DNA from: Chloracidobacterium validum | GTDB taxonomy: Bacteria > Acidobacteriota > Blastocatellia > Chloracidobacteriales > Chloracidobacteriaceae | NCBI RefSeq assembly: GCF_018304825.1 | Contig: NZ_CP072648.1 | Coordinates: 975,501-1,039,500 of the forward strand | DNA: 64,000 nucleotides | Reading direction: 5' to 3' | Shown: in pieces, positions 18,089 through 25,482 of the stretch | How the letters are laid out: each line of letters starts with the position of its first letter | How positions within the stretch are numbered: the first letter of the stretch is position 1 | Made by a program: the position numbers and the translations under genes | The notes under the pieces: generated by a model | What the model was told of the DNA's origin: nothing | Databases searched by the model: none | The model's input: only the letters and a program-made list of their open reading frames with translations

Positions 18089-18775
18089 ATGCAAGTTGTT
18101 TGCACGCAATGCCGGGCCAAGTTCGAGATTCAGGAAAAAAACCTGCCGGACAAGCCGTTTTCAGTCAACTGCCCGAAGTGCCGCTTCGGGATGACCGTCA
18201 AACCTCCACCAAAAGCCGCACCCACGATCCGCGGCGCGCCGAAGTCCATGCAAGTCAATCAGGATGCCTTGACGCAACTCGTGGCCCTGCTCTCCGGCCA
18301 GACAACCCGCAATGCCGATGGCTCGACCGGTTCGCTGGCAAGCTGGCAACGTCGCCAGACCTTGCTGTGCCTGACTGATCAAGCTCAAATACAGCAGGTG
18401 CTCGAAAAGCTCGACCACAATGCCTATGCCCCATCCGTCTGCGAAGAAGCTGCCAAAGCGATTGAGCTGATGCGCGATTCGCAGATTGACTTGGTGTTAC
18501 TCGACCCGCAGTTTGATAGCGCCAACCAGGGGGGCATTGCCGTTCTGCGCCATGTCAACTCGCTGCCGCCCAAGTATCGGCGACGCACTTACTTGGTGCT
18601 CATCTCGCCTCAGGTCAAGACGCTCGATACCTACATGGCATTTCTGAACGGCGTCAATCTCACGGTCAACGCGGCTGATGTTGAAACCATCAATCTGATA
18701 CTGGAGCGGAGCATCCGCGATTTCAATGAACTGTATCGTTGTTACAACACTGCCGCTGGACTGAACCCCTTCTAA
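18089..18775 (+). CDS. MJ0042-type zinc-ribbon protein with receiver-like domain
   Basis: A 228-residue protein. Residues 1-35 form an MJ0042-type zinc ribbon with two CxxC pairs (VCTQCRAKF and NCPKCRFGM), followed by a Pro/Ala linker. Residues ~85-228 resemble a degenerate response-regulator receiver: LLCLTDQAQ at the first strand, LVLLDPQFDS at the phosphoacceptor strand and LVLISPQ further on. Asp is present in LLDP, but the first-strand acidic pair is missing, so phosphorylation is doubtful. Similar zinc-ribbon proteins are common in Deltaproteobacteria and Acidobacteria beside motility genes. ATG 18089 removes a leader read from intergenic sequence. Confidence 0.7.
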   Translation: MQVVCTQCRAKFEIQEKNLPDKPFSVNCPKCRFGMTVKPPPKAAPTIRGAPKSMQVNQDALTQLVALLSGQTTRNADGSTGSLASWQRRQTLLCLTDQAQIQQVLEKLDHNAYAPSVCEEAAKAIELMRDSQIDLVLLDPQFDSANQGGIAVLRHVNSLPPKYRRRTYLVLISPQVKTLDTYMAFLNGVNLTVNAADVETINLILERSIRDFNELYRCYNTAAGLNPF

Positions 18776-18777
18776 CA

Positions 18778-18803
18778 ACTGGCGTCGAGTCTGCGCCGCC
18801 AGT
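18778..18803 (+). terminator. Short inverted repeat after the zinc-ribbon gene
   Basis: ACTGGCG and CGCCAGT form a 7-bp stem with a 12-nt loop, starting 3 nt after the stop at 18775. There is no U-tract; it may end the pilT-side transcript before the DUF3299 gene. Confidence 0.3.
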
Positions 18804-18900
18804 CCAATCACAGGTGGTAAGTGGCTGTGTCGGGAGGATGATTGCCCAAGCTAGCTTGGTTGAGCTGCTTGTTGAGACCCTTTGAGAGGTTGAAGTCGCT

Positions 18901-19365
18901 GTGTCGTGGTCGAGATCGTTTGTGGTGACGTTGGTTGTTGTCGGATGCTTGCTGGTTGCCGGCCCCAAGGGATGGGCGGCGACGCTTGCGCCGAGCGCGC
19001 TTCGATTCCGCGACCTCAATGGCGTGCAGGTCAATGGCCGGGAAGTGGTGTATCCCCAGCGGGCGCAGCAGCTCAACGGCAAGCAGGTCGAAATCAATGG
19101 CTTCATGGTGCCGCTTGGCATCAGCGATGGCAAAATCCGACGCTTCATTTTGATCGAAGTGCCGTTGGCGTGCTGTTTTGGTGATGGCCCAGGCATCGAG
19201 CAAATGATTTTCGTCACACTCGCGCCGGGGCAGGAACTCAGCGCAGCCAGTGACTATCCGGTAGCCGTGACCGGAACCCTTCAGGTTGGCGTCCAGCGCC
19301 GCGAGAGTGGCGCGGTTGAAAGCCTGTACCGGATTGTCAACGCGCGCGCGCGCAAGCTGGTCTGA
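18901..19365 (+). CDS. Exported DUF3299 family protein
   Basis: A 154-residue small exported protein. The N-terminus is a signal peptide (hydrophobic VVTLVVVGCLLVAG, cleavage near GWAA). The mature part has the DUF3299 pattern: VEINGFMVPL, then IRRFILIEVPLACCFGDGP with a vicinal Cys pair, then VAVTGTLQVG. The CC pair could bind metal or haem, but no function is established. The GTG start is used; no strong Shine-Dalgarno is visible. It stands alone after the zinc-ribbon gene, with about 125 nt between them containing a short inverted repeat. Confidence 0.75.
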   Translation: MSWSRSFVVTLVVVGCLLVAGPKGWAATLAPSALRFRDLNGVQVNGREVVYPQRAQQLNGKQVEINGFMVPLGISDGKIRRFILIEVPLACCFGDGPGIEQMIFVTLAPGQELSAASDYPVAVTGTLQVGVQRRESGAVESLYRIVNARARKLV

Positions 19366-19536
19366 CATTGGTGGTGCGGCTGGTCAAACAAGCCAGGGTT
19401 GACGCTGGTTGCCTTTACGCCACCGGGCTGCCGGGTGCGCCCTGGTTCCCCACCCGCACGCTTCCGGGAGAACTCGTAGCGTGCCGCTGATGTGCCGAAC
19501 AAGGTTGTCCCATCAGCAAAGAAGCGCGCTTGATAG

Positions 19537-20568
19537 CTAGCCGGCTTTGCTTACTGGTATCGGCGCGCCATGCTGCAAAAGTGATGCCTGAATGGCTTCG
19601 AGCGTACGGACGACTGCCAAGCCACTTTTTCCGTCCGAGACGGTGATGTGTCCCCGGCGCAGGCCGTCGAGGAAGTAACGGGCCTGGGCCTTGAGCGGTT
19701 CTTCGAGTTGAATCCGGGGAATCGCAATGTCACCCTCGCGGGCGAGGAGTTGGAACTGCCCGTAGTCTTCGTAATACGGTTCACGCACAACGCCTTTGTC
19801 GTAGATACAGATGGGGCCGACCGTCGCCAGGTCATCCCAGACGAGCATCTTCTTGTCGCCGACAACCGTAATTTCGCGGACCTTGCGTGGGTTGAGCCAC
19901 GACACATGAACGTGCGCCAGCAGGTCATTTGGATAGCGCAGCGTAATGAAGGCGAGGTCTTCCACGCCGGGCTGTAGGTAGGCCGCGCCAGAGGCGGATA
20001 CTTCCAGCGGCGTTGCGCCCGTCAGGAAGTCGAAAATCGCAATGTCATGCGATGCCAAATCATAGACCGCGTTGACATCCTTGCGAATCGGCCCAAGGTT
20101 GGTGCGGGTTGAAACCAGGGTGTAAATCCGTCCCAGGTCGCCAAATTGCAGGTATTCCTTGAGCTTGAGAATGCCGCGATTGAACAGGAACACCTGCCCT
20201 ACCATCAGCAAGCGTCCCCGCTCGGCGGCGAGGGCGACGAGTTCCTCGCCTTCTTCAGACGTTCGGCAGAGCGGCTTTTCAACGAGAACGTGCTTATCGG
20301 CCAGCAACGCATCGCGGACGATGGCATGATGCGTACTCGTCGGCGTCGAAATGACAACCGCGTGCGCTTCTGTTTCCGCCAGCATGCGGCGGTAATCTTC
20401 AAACAGCGCCAGGCTCGGATAAGCCTTGCCCACCCGTTCCAAGTTAGGGCGACTCACATCGGCTGCTGCGATAACCCTGGCCTCCGGGAACGAAGAAAAC
20501 GTGCGAATATGGTTTGGTCCCCAGTGACCGCATCCAATAATGGCAATGTCAACCGTAGCCTGGCCCAT
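19537..20568 (-). CDS. Gfo/Idh/MocA family oxidoreductase
   Basis: A 343-residue NAD(P)-dependent sugar or nucleotide-sugar dehydrogenase. The N-terminal Rossmann motif is IAIIGCGHWGPNHIR, and the family EKP motif is in HVLVEKPLCRTSEEG. The C-terminal alpha/beta dimerisation domain follows (YDLASHDIAIFDFLTG with the catalytic-site His). Homologues next to polysaccharide genes often oxidise UDP-GlcNAc-type sugars at C3, so it probably makes a precursor for the locus. ATG 20568 is chosen; an upstream frame to 20628 lacks family sequence. It is the last gene of the minus-strand glycan block, separated from the acyltransferase gene by 312 nt with a candidate promoter. Confidence 0.88.
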   Translation of the reverse strand: MGQATVDIAIIGCGHWGPNHIRTFSSFPEARVIAAADVSRPNLERVGKAYPSLALFEDYRRMLAETEAHAVVISTPTSTHHAIVRDALLADKHVLVEKPLCRTSEEGEELVALAAERGRLLMVGQVFLFNRGILKLKEYLQFGDLGRIYTLVSTRTNLGPIRKDVNAVYDLASHDIAIFDFLTGATPLEVSASGAAYLQPGVEDLAFITLRYPNDLLAHVHVSWLNPRKVREITVVGDKKMLVWDDLATVGPICIYDKGVVREPYYEDYGQFQLLAREGDIAIPRIQLEEPLKAQARYFLDGLRRGHITVSDGKSGLAVVRTLEAIQASLLQHGAPIPVSKAG

Positions 20569-20880
20569 GCGTGTGTTTGCACTTTCCAAAACTTTCAGCC
20601 CAAGAGCAAGTAAACCGGGGCCGCTCACATGGTCGCCCGCTTCTGCTCCAGGTTGCGTTGCGTGCTGTGGCAGTATCGTCGTTGTCCGGTAACTGCGTCA
20701 ACCACTAGGCCATAGCCAGTCGCTGGCGCGGAAAGAGCGACGGAAAGAGCCATGGAGCGTGGGAGCCGTTGACGCGCTGCGCCGGGCGTAACTGCCAACT
20801 GACCAAGCTGGTTGGCGGGTCGTGGTGTCTCCATCACGAGCGCGAACGACTGTGCCGCCTCGGACTTTTTTCGACGCGCT
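20569..20880. other. 312-nt intergenic region without a gene
   Basis: No open frame here carries recognisable protein sequence. On the minus strand it contains one candidate sigma-70-like promoter (listed separately) and a short direct repeat GGAAAGAGC near 20737-20755. Nothing else stands out. Confidence 0.6.
20672..20701 (-). promoter_or_regulatory. Candidate sigma-70-like promoter for the Gfo/Idh gene
   Basis: On the minus strand TTGACG (20696-20701) and GATACT (20672-20677) are separated by 18 nt, about 105 nt upstream of the ATG at 20568. Five of six and four of six bases match the consensus. The sequence was found by eye, so it may be chance. Confidence 0.3.
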
Positions 20881-21420
20881 CTAAACCAGAAAGGGCGCGT
20901 AGTTGAAGGCATAGCGCAGGTTGGCTTCCCGGGTGCCGATGGGCCGCGCCGGAACGCCTCCGACAATCGTGTAGGGCGCGACATCTTGCGTCACGACGGC
21001 CCCGGCCGCCACCACGGCCCCTTCGCCCACCGTCACGCCCGGCATGATGATGGCGCGGTAGGCAATCCAGACCCGGTCGCCGATGACGATGTCGCCGCCC
21101 TGATCGGCAAAATCCGGCGATTGGGGATCGTGCCCCAGGGTGAGCAGCGTGGCTTCGGGCCCAATCGAGACATCGCTGCCGGTGCGAATCGCGTAGCGCC
21201 GACCGTCAAACAGACAGCCGAAGTTGATTGAGTTGCGCGGACCTAGAAAGACCTTCCGTCCGTTGAGAAACCGGCACCCCATCTGTACCCAGGTGCGGTC
21301 GCCACACGCGCCCAGGTAGGCGCGCAGGTAAGCGCGGCGGATGTGGTGCGAGGGCACATGCGTGAGCCAGTGGTTATAGACGTAGCTGAGCAGGCTTCCG
21401 GCAAGCACACGTGGGGTCAT
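20881..21420 (-). CDS. Hexapeptide-repeat acyltransferase
   Basis: A 179-residue left-handed beta-helix acyltransferase of the WcaF/LacA/maa type. It shows hexapeptide rungs such as [50 protein letters not shown]-type repeats (residues ~70-160) and the GHDPQSP loop with the catalytic His. It probably O-acetylates a sugar of the exported glycan, using acetyl-CoA in the cytoplasm. Its start overlaps the stop of the SIS gene by 4 nt (ATGA), so translation is probably coupled. No membrane segment is present. Confidence 0.87.
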   Translation of the reverse strand: MTPRVLAGSLLSYVYNHWLTHVPSHHIRRAYLRAYLGACGDRTWVQMGCRFLNGRKVFLGPRNSINFGCLFDGRRYAIRTGSDVSIGPEATLLTLGHDPQSPDFADQGGDIVIGDRVWIAYRAIIMPGVTVGEGAVVAAGAVVTQDVAPYTIVGGVPARPIGTREANLRYAFNYAPFLV

Positions 21421-22031
21421 CGTCCGGCCTCACCCAGGGTTCGCTCAATCACGTCACACAGAACGTGTCCGATGAAGATGTGCATTTCTTGAATGCGCGG
21501 CGTGGCGTCGGACGGGACACACAGGCACAGGTCACACAGCGGCAACAACGCACCGCCGGTGCGGCCGGTCAGTCCCAGAACGGTCATCTGTCGGTCGCGG
21601 GCAACTTCAGCCGCGCGGATGACGTTCGGACTCTGTCCACTGGTTGAAATTGCCAGCAGAAGGTCGCCGGGCCGACCCAGCGCCGCCAGTTGGCGGGCAA
21701 AGACTTCCGTATAGCCAAGGTCGTTGGCAATGGCCGTAAGGGCCGAGGTGTCGGTGGTCAGGGCCAGGGCCGGGAAGGGGCGTCGGTCGCGCTCGAAGCG
21801 TCCGACGAGTTCCGCCGCAATGTGCTGGGCATCGGCCGCCGAACCGCCATTGCCACAGAGCAACAGGCGGCCGTCCCGCCGGATGGTTTCAACCATCCGG
21901 GCTGCCAAATCGGCAACGGTCGGCAGCAAGGGCATCAGCGCGGTCACGACCGCGGCATGATCGCGCAGTGCCGCTTCGGCTACTGTCAGGGCATCGTTTA
22001 CCGGAAGCAAGTCAGAAGATTGGGACGACAT
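21417..22031 (-). CDS. SIS-domain sugar isomerase, GmhA-like
   Basis: A 204-residue phosphosugar isomerase resembling sedoheptulose-7-phosphate isomerase, the first step of ADP/GDP-heptose synthesis. The SIS core is clear: [26 protein letters not shown] (residues ~53-78), [28 protein letters not shown] and a C-terminal helix with [13 protein letters not shown]. The helical N-terminus is family-like. It suggests that the glycan contains a heptose, but SIS proteins also act on other sugar phosphates and no hldE/gmhB gene is in this window. It is 4-nt coupled to the downstream acyltransferase. Confidence 0.85.
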   Translation of the reverse strand: MSSQSSDLLPVNDALTVAEAALRDHAAVVTALMPLLPTVADLAARMVETIRRDGRLLLCGNGGSAADAQHIAAELVGRFERDRRPFPALALTTDTSALTAIANDLGYTEVFARQLAALGRPGDLLLAISTSGQSPNVIRAAEVARDRQMTVLGLTGRTGGALLPLCDLCLCVPSDATPRIQEMHIFIGHVLCDVIERTLGEAGR

Positions 22032-22102
22032 AGCTGAAAACCAGGGTCCGGCGCTCTGCCGCGCTCACTCCGCCAGTGTAGCGCACTTCTGCGCTAGCCC
22101 CA

Positions 22103-23284
22103 TCAAAAAGGCCGGTGACGACCAGTCTCAGGGGACAGCTTGGCAGAACCCCCGGAGACGGGCGGGGCGTCCGCCGGCGGAGGAGCCTGAAAGATGGCTT
22201 CGAGGATTGCCGCGGTCCATAACCCGGCCGCCGCCCTGGTACCCTCCGCGTTGAAGTGAACGCGGTCAGGCTGGCGCAGTGCAGGGCCGAGCTGATCGGT
22301 ATCCGGCCCGCGCCGGGCCAGTCCAGACGCCCACACCTGCTGCTGGCCGGCGCGGACGCCATCGTAAGTCTGCCCATCCTTGAACGACGCCTGCGCCACC
22401 ACCCACGGCACCGCCGAAGTACCCAGCGCCTGGTGGGTCGCGGTGATGAGCGCGCGCAAGTACCGGGCATAGTCATCCGCGGTCATGCCGGCGTCACTTT
22501 CACCCTGGTGCCAGAGAATGGCGCGCGCGCCGGTCGGTCCGAGGGCGCGCAGCGTTTGCACCAGGCGCGTGAAGTTAGCCGTTCCCGGCTGCCAGTCGCG
22601 GATGCTGCTTCCGCCAACAGCAAGGTTGACAAAGCCGACCGGTACCTCGAGGCGTTCCACCAGGGCGTCCCCGACCAGCGGCCACACCGAGCCGCCGCCG
22701 TTTGCCGTCTGCGGATCATCGCCGAGCTTCCACACCAGGCGGTCGGCATCGTCCAGTTGTCCGGTCCGAACGAACGGCGACCGGGCGGTAAACAGGGTCG
22801 CGCAGCTTCCGGCGGCATTGGACTGTCCGGCCACGACGAACACCTCACCCACGCACACTTCGCACGTTTCAACGTGATTGAACGCCTGTGGGGGGCGCGG
22901 CTCCCCAACCCGGACAAACAACCGGGAGCAACCGGTCGGGAGCGCCAAGCGCCCTTGGAACGAGGTTCGGGTTGGACTGCCCAGCACCTGCCATTCGTGC
23001 TCGGCAACGTCCAGGTCGTCGGCCTGGGTCGTGGCGACTTCGACCGTGCGGGCCAGCCACCCCACGCGCCCGGTCAGGGGGACGGTCGCCAGGGCGTCCG
23101 CGCCGCGCTGGAGCACCTGGCCCGGCTGCGGGAAGGTCAAAGCGTGGATGCGCCGGTCGAGGTAGAGCATCCGCCGCAGGCCGAACCAGTTCTTCCAGAT
23201 GCCGAGCGCAGCTACGACCAATCCCGTGGACAGGATGACGCCGACCACCAGCCCGCGGGATGAGAACCGGCCGACCTTCACCAT
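22103..23284 (-). CDS. SASA-type (sialate O-acetylesterase-like) SGNH esterase
   Basis: A 393-residue protein with one N-terminal hydrophobic segment (residues ~12-30: signal anchor) and a periplasmic SGNH esterase domain. Landmarks: block I VFVVAGQSNAAGS with the nucleophile Ser, then ILWHQGESDAGMT, and the catalytic Asp/His pair in QPDRVHFNAEGT. This is the family of sialate O-acetylesterases (PF03629-like), which generally remove acetyl groups from carbohydrates. With the acyltransferase nearby it could edit acetylation of the exported glycan. ATG 23284 overlaps the end of the upstream GT2 gene by 7 nt; the longer frame to 23380 only reads that gene in another frame. Confidence 0.82.
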   Translation of the reverse strand: MVKVGRFSSRGLVVGVILSTGLVVAALGIWKNWFGLRRMLYLDRRIHALTFPQPGQVLQRGADALATVPLTGRVGWLARTVEVATTQADDLDVAEHEWQVLGSPTRTSFQGRLALPTGCSRLFVRVGEPRPPQAFNHVETCEVCVGEVFVVAGQSNAAGSCATLFTARSPFVRTGQLDDADRLVWKLGDDPQTANGGGSVWPLVGDALVERLEVPVGFVNLAVGGSSIRDWQPGTANFTRLVQTLRALGPTGARAILWHQGESDAGMTADDYARYLRALITATHQALGTSAVPWVVAQASFKDGQTYDGVRAGQQQVWASGLARRGPDTDQLGPALRQPDRVHFNAEGTRAAAGLWTAAILEAIFQAPPPADAPPVSGGSAKLSPETGRHRPF

Positions 23285-24339
23285 GGCGAGACTCCGGCGC
23301 GGCGCAAGCGGACGCGGCAGTCGGCGCAGCGTTGGCGGCCGGACCACCAGCCGCGCCAGTAGCCACGTAGGGCCGCCCATTTGACTGCGTATTCAAACCA
23401 GGGCAGCCGCCACCAGCCGCCGCGTCCACCGCGGGCGTGATAACGTGCCACGGCGGGCGCCAGTTGCCAGAGGCGAAGGCCCAGCCCACCGGCCCCGACC
23501 AGCCACACCAGTCCACCGCCGATGGGCGGCCGGCCCAGGCCCCAGATTTCAAAGCCACCGACCAGCAGCCCGACCGGCCAGGCAAGCCACTCGACCAGCA
23601 GCCTTCCGCCAACCAACAAGCCATGCTTGCGCCAGATGTCGGCTTCCCCGGCCCCGAAAAAGTTCCGTTCGGCTTCGCGCCGAAAACGGCGCAGGGTCGC
23701 CGGACGTTCCCAGAAGCAACGCGGCGTCGGGGCGCTCGTCACCGCCTTCGTATGCGCATGGAGCAGGAGCGCAAACACCATGTCGTCAGCCGCCAGCGTG
23801 AGGTCTTCGGGATACCCACCGAGCTGTTCCCAGAGGCGCTTGCGGTAGGCAATGGCGCGCGATGAGGCATGCGAATCAGGCTGCGCCCGGAGCGCAAACT
23901 CAGGGTAGCAGGCAAATTCCACCCGCGCCCATGCATCCGGCAAATCTTCATAACGCACCATCCAACTGCCCATCACGGCGTCGAGGGCCGGATCGGCGAG
24001 GAGGGGTGTTGCCAGCTCTTCCAGCCACCGGTCGTCCCACTGGCAACCGACATCCGTTGAAACGATGATGTCGTGCGTCGCGCGCGCAATGGCCAGATTT
24101 CGTCCGCGGGCGACGTTACAGCCGACTTCCTGCGCCACGATCAGGCGGTAATCGCGGCGTGGGCAGTAATCCTGCAAAAACGCCCAGGTGCCGTCCCGCG
24201 AACCACCATCTACGATGACGATCTCCCGCGGACAAAGCGTCTGTGCCTCCATAGCCGCGAAAAACGCCTGGCAACCGGCAAGGTCATTGAGCACCGTCGT
24301 CACGAGTGACACCGGCGCATAGCGGGCTTCCGTCGGCAT
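23278..24339 (-). CDS. Glycosyltransferase family 2
   Basis: A 353-residue GT-A enzyme. The N-terminus has VSLVTTVLNDLAGCQAFFAAME and the nucleotide site EIVIVDGGSRDGT; the metal/DxD-equivalent region is IIVSTDVGCQWDDRW. A C-terminal segment with two or three hydrophobic stretches (around residues 245-300) probably anchors it to the inner membrane. It is 3 nt downstream of the GT75-like gene and overlaps the esterase gene, so it belongs to the same transcript. Substrates are unknown. Confidence 0.85.
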   Translation of the reverse strand: MPTEARYAPVSLVTTVLNDLAGCQAFFAAMEAQTLCPREIVIVDGGSRDGTWAFLQDYCPRRDYRLIVAQEVGCNVARGRNLAIARATHDIIVSTDVGCQWDDRWLEELATPLLADPALDAVMGSWMVRYEDLPDAWARVEFACYPEFALRAQPDSHASSRAIAYRKRLWEQLGGYPEDLTLAADDMVFALLLHAHTKAVTSAPTPRCFWERPATLRRFRREAERNFFGAGEADIWRKHGLLVGGRLLVEWLAWPVGLLVGGFEIWGLGRPPIGGGLVWLVGAGGLGLRLWQLAPAVARYHARGGRGGWWRLPWFEYAVKWAALRGYWRGWWSGRQRCADCRVRLRRAGVSPW

Positions 24340-24342
24340 GGC

Positions 24343-25479
24343 TCAGTCGAGTTGGCGACAGACGGCGACCCACCGGCGCAGGTTGGCCGCCACATTCTGA
24401 AAGTAGCCCTGCAGGGCCTCGCTCCACAGAAAACCCTTCTGGCCGGCGGCCCAGGCCTCGATCCGGTCGGCCAGTTCCAAGGCCGCCGTGCCGTAGTCGG
24501 ATGCCGGCGTGAGCGGCGTTTCCAGCAGGGGCAGCATGTCGTCGAGCACGACCATCCCGGCCAACTCGTGCCACAGGTCAACGTAGAGGTTGTGCGGCGT
24601 CCGGCGATGCTCCACCACCGGCGAGCCAACGCGCACCCAGTGGCCGACGGCCTCGGCGCACTTCTGGACGAAATAGCCGCTGAAAATGTCGCCAAACCGG
24701 TCGAGCTTCAACCCGGCCAGGGAAACCCCCATTTTGACGTAGTAGTACGCCGGTAGCGCCGCCCGCATCAGCGCCGTGTTCTGCGTGTTGATCGGAGACC
24801 GCACCCCGCGCCCAAGCAAATAGCTTTCCGTGAAGTTTTCGCTGGTTGCGCAGCGCGTCACCAGGCGCGTAGCGGCATCCACGTCGGGGTCGCCCGACCA
24901 TAGCCCGGCATTGATCGCAACCTGCCCGGTTGCGAGCTGGTCGCTCACCGTGCCGCAGGCGAGCGTCCGGCGCGGATAGGGAAAACCGCGCGGATAGACC
25001 GTCTGACCGCCGCCCAGTGACGGACACCTAACCGCCATCATCGAGCAAAGGTTGAACCAGCCCTGGTCGCCAACGGCCAAGCGCAGCGTGACTTCGCGCC
25101 CGACGACGGCATGTTCGCCCAGGAAATCCCATCCCTCCGTCGGGTAGTTGTCGTCGTCAATGCTGATAATCGGATCGCAGCCGTCACGGTAGGCCATCAG
25201 AAACCCAACGTTGCGCCGGTTGTCACTCCGCCATGGGATTTCGGCCGCCAGTTCCGGGAAATCGGCCAGAAACGCTTCCTGGTCGTCCGGCGTGAGAAAG
25301 AACCAGGGCAGCCCACGGCGGGTATAGGCCCGCACCCGCTCGGCACAGTCAGCCGGTGTCGTCAGGTCGCCCACGACGTAAAACCGTGCGTCTTCGAGCC
25401 GGCCGTGACGGTCAAAGTGTTCATAGTAGGCGTCAATGAAAGCGCCATCGTAAATGGTCGTGACGACGATTCCAAACAT
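24343..25479 (-). CDS. RGP/GT75-like (STELLO-type) glycosyltransferase or sugar mutase
   Basis: A 378-residue soluble protein. Its layout matches plant reversibly glycosylated polypeptides (UDP-arabinopyranose mutase, GT75) and STELLO proteins. It has the metal-binding SIDDDNYP (DDD) motif, a YPRGFPYPRR segment, INAGLWSGDPDVDAAT, then RFGDIFSGYFVQKCAE and GSPVVEHRRTPHN, in the same order as the plant RGP blocks. In plants the enzyme interconverts UDP-arabinopyranose and UDP-arabinofuranose. Here it could supply a furanose donor or act as a transferase; this is inference from fold similarity. It lies 3 nt from both neighbours' ends in the operon. Confidence 0.68.
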   Translation of the reverse strand: MFGIVVTTIYDGAFIDAYYEHFDRHGRLEDARFYVVGDLTTPADCAERVRAYTRRGLPWFFLTPDDQEAFLADFPELAAEIPWRSDNRRNVGFLMAYRDGCDPIISIDDDNYPTEGWDFLGEHAVVGREVTLRLAVGDQGWFNLCSMMAVRCPSLGGGQTVYPRGFPYPRRTLACGTVSDQLATGQVAINAGLWSGDPDVDAATRLVTRCATSENFTESYLLGRGVRSPINTQNTALMRAALPAYYYVKMGVSLAGLKLDRFGDIFSGYFVQKCAEAVGHWVRVGSPVVEHRRTPHNLYVDLWHELAGMVVLDDMLPLLETPLTPASDYGTAALELADRIEAWAAGQKGFLWSEALQGYFQNVAANLRRWVAVCRQLD

Positions 25480-25482
25480 GCG

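Noticed and set aside
22256-23263. A 335-codon plus-strand open frame opposite the SASA esterase gene
   Set aside because: It is Arg/Gly/Pro-rich with no motif, while the minus strand encodes a complete SGNH esterase.
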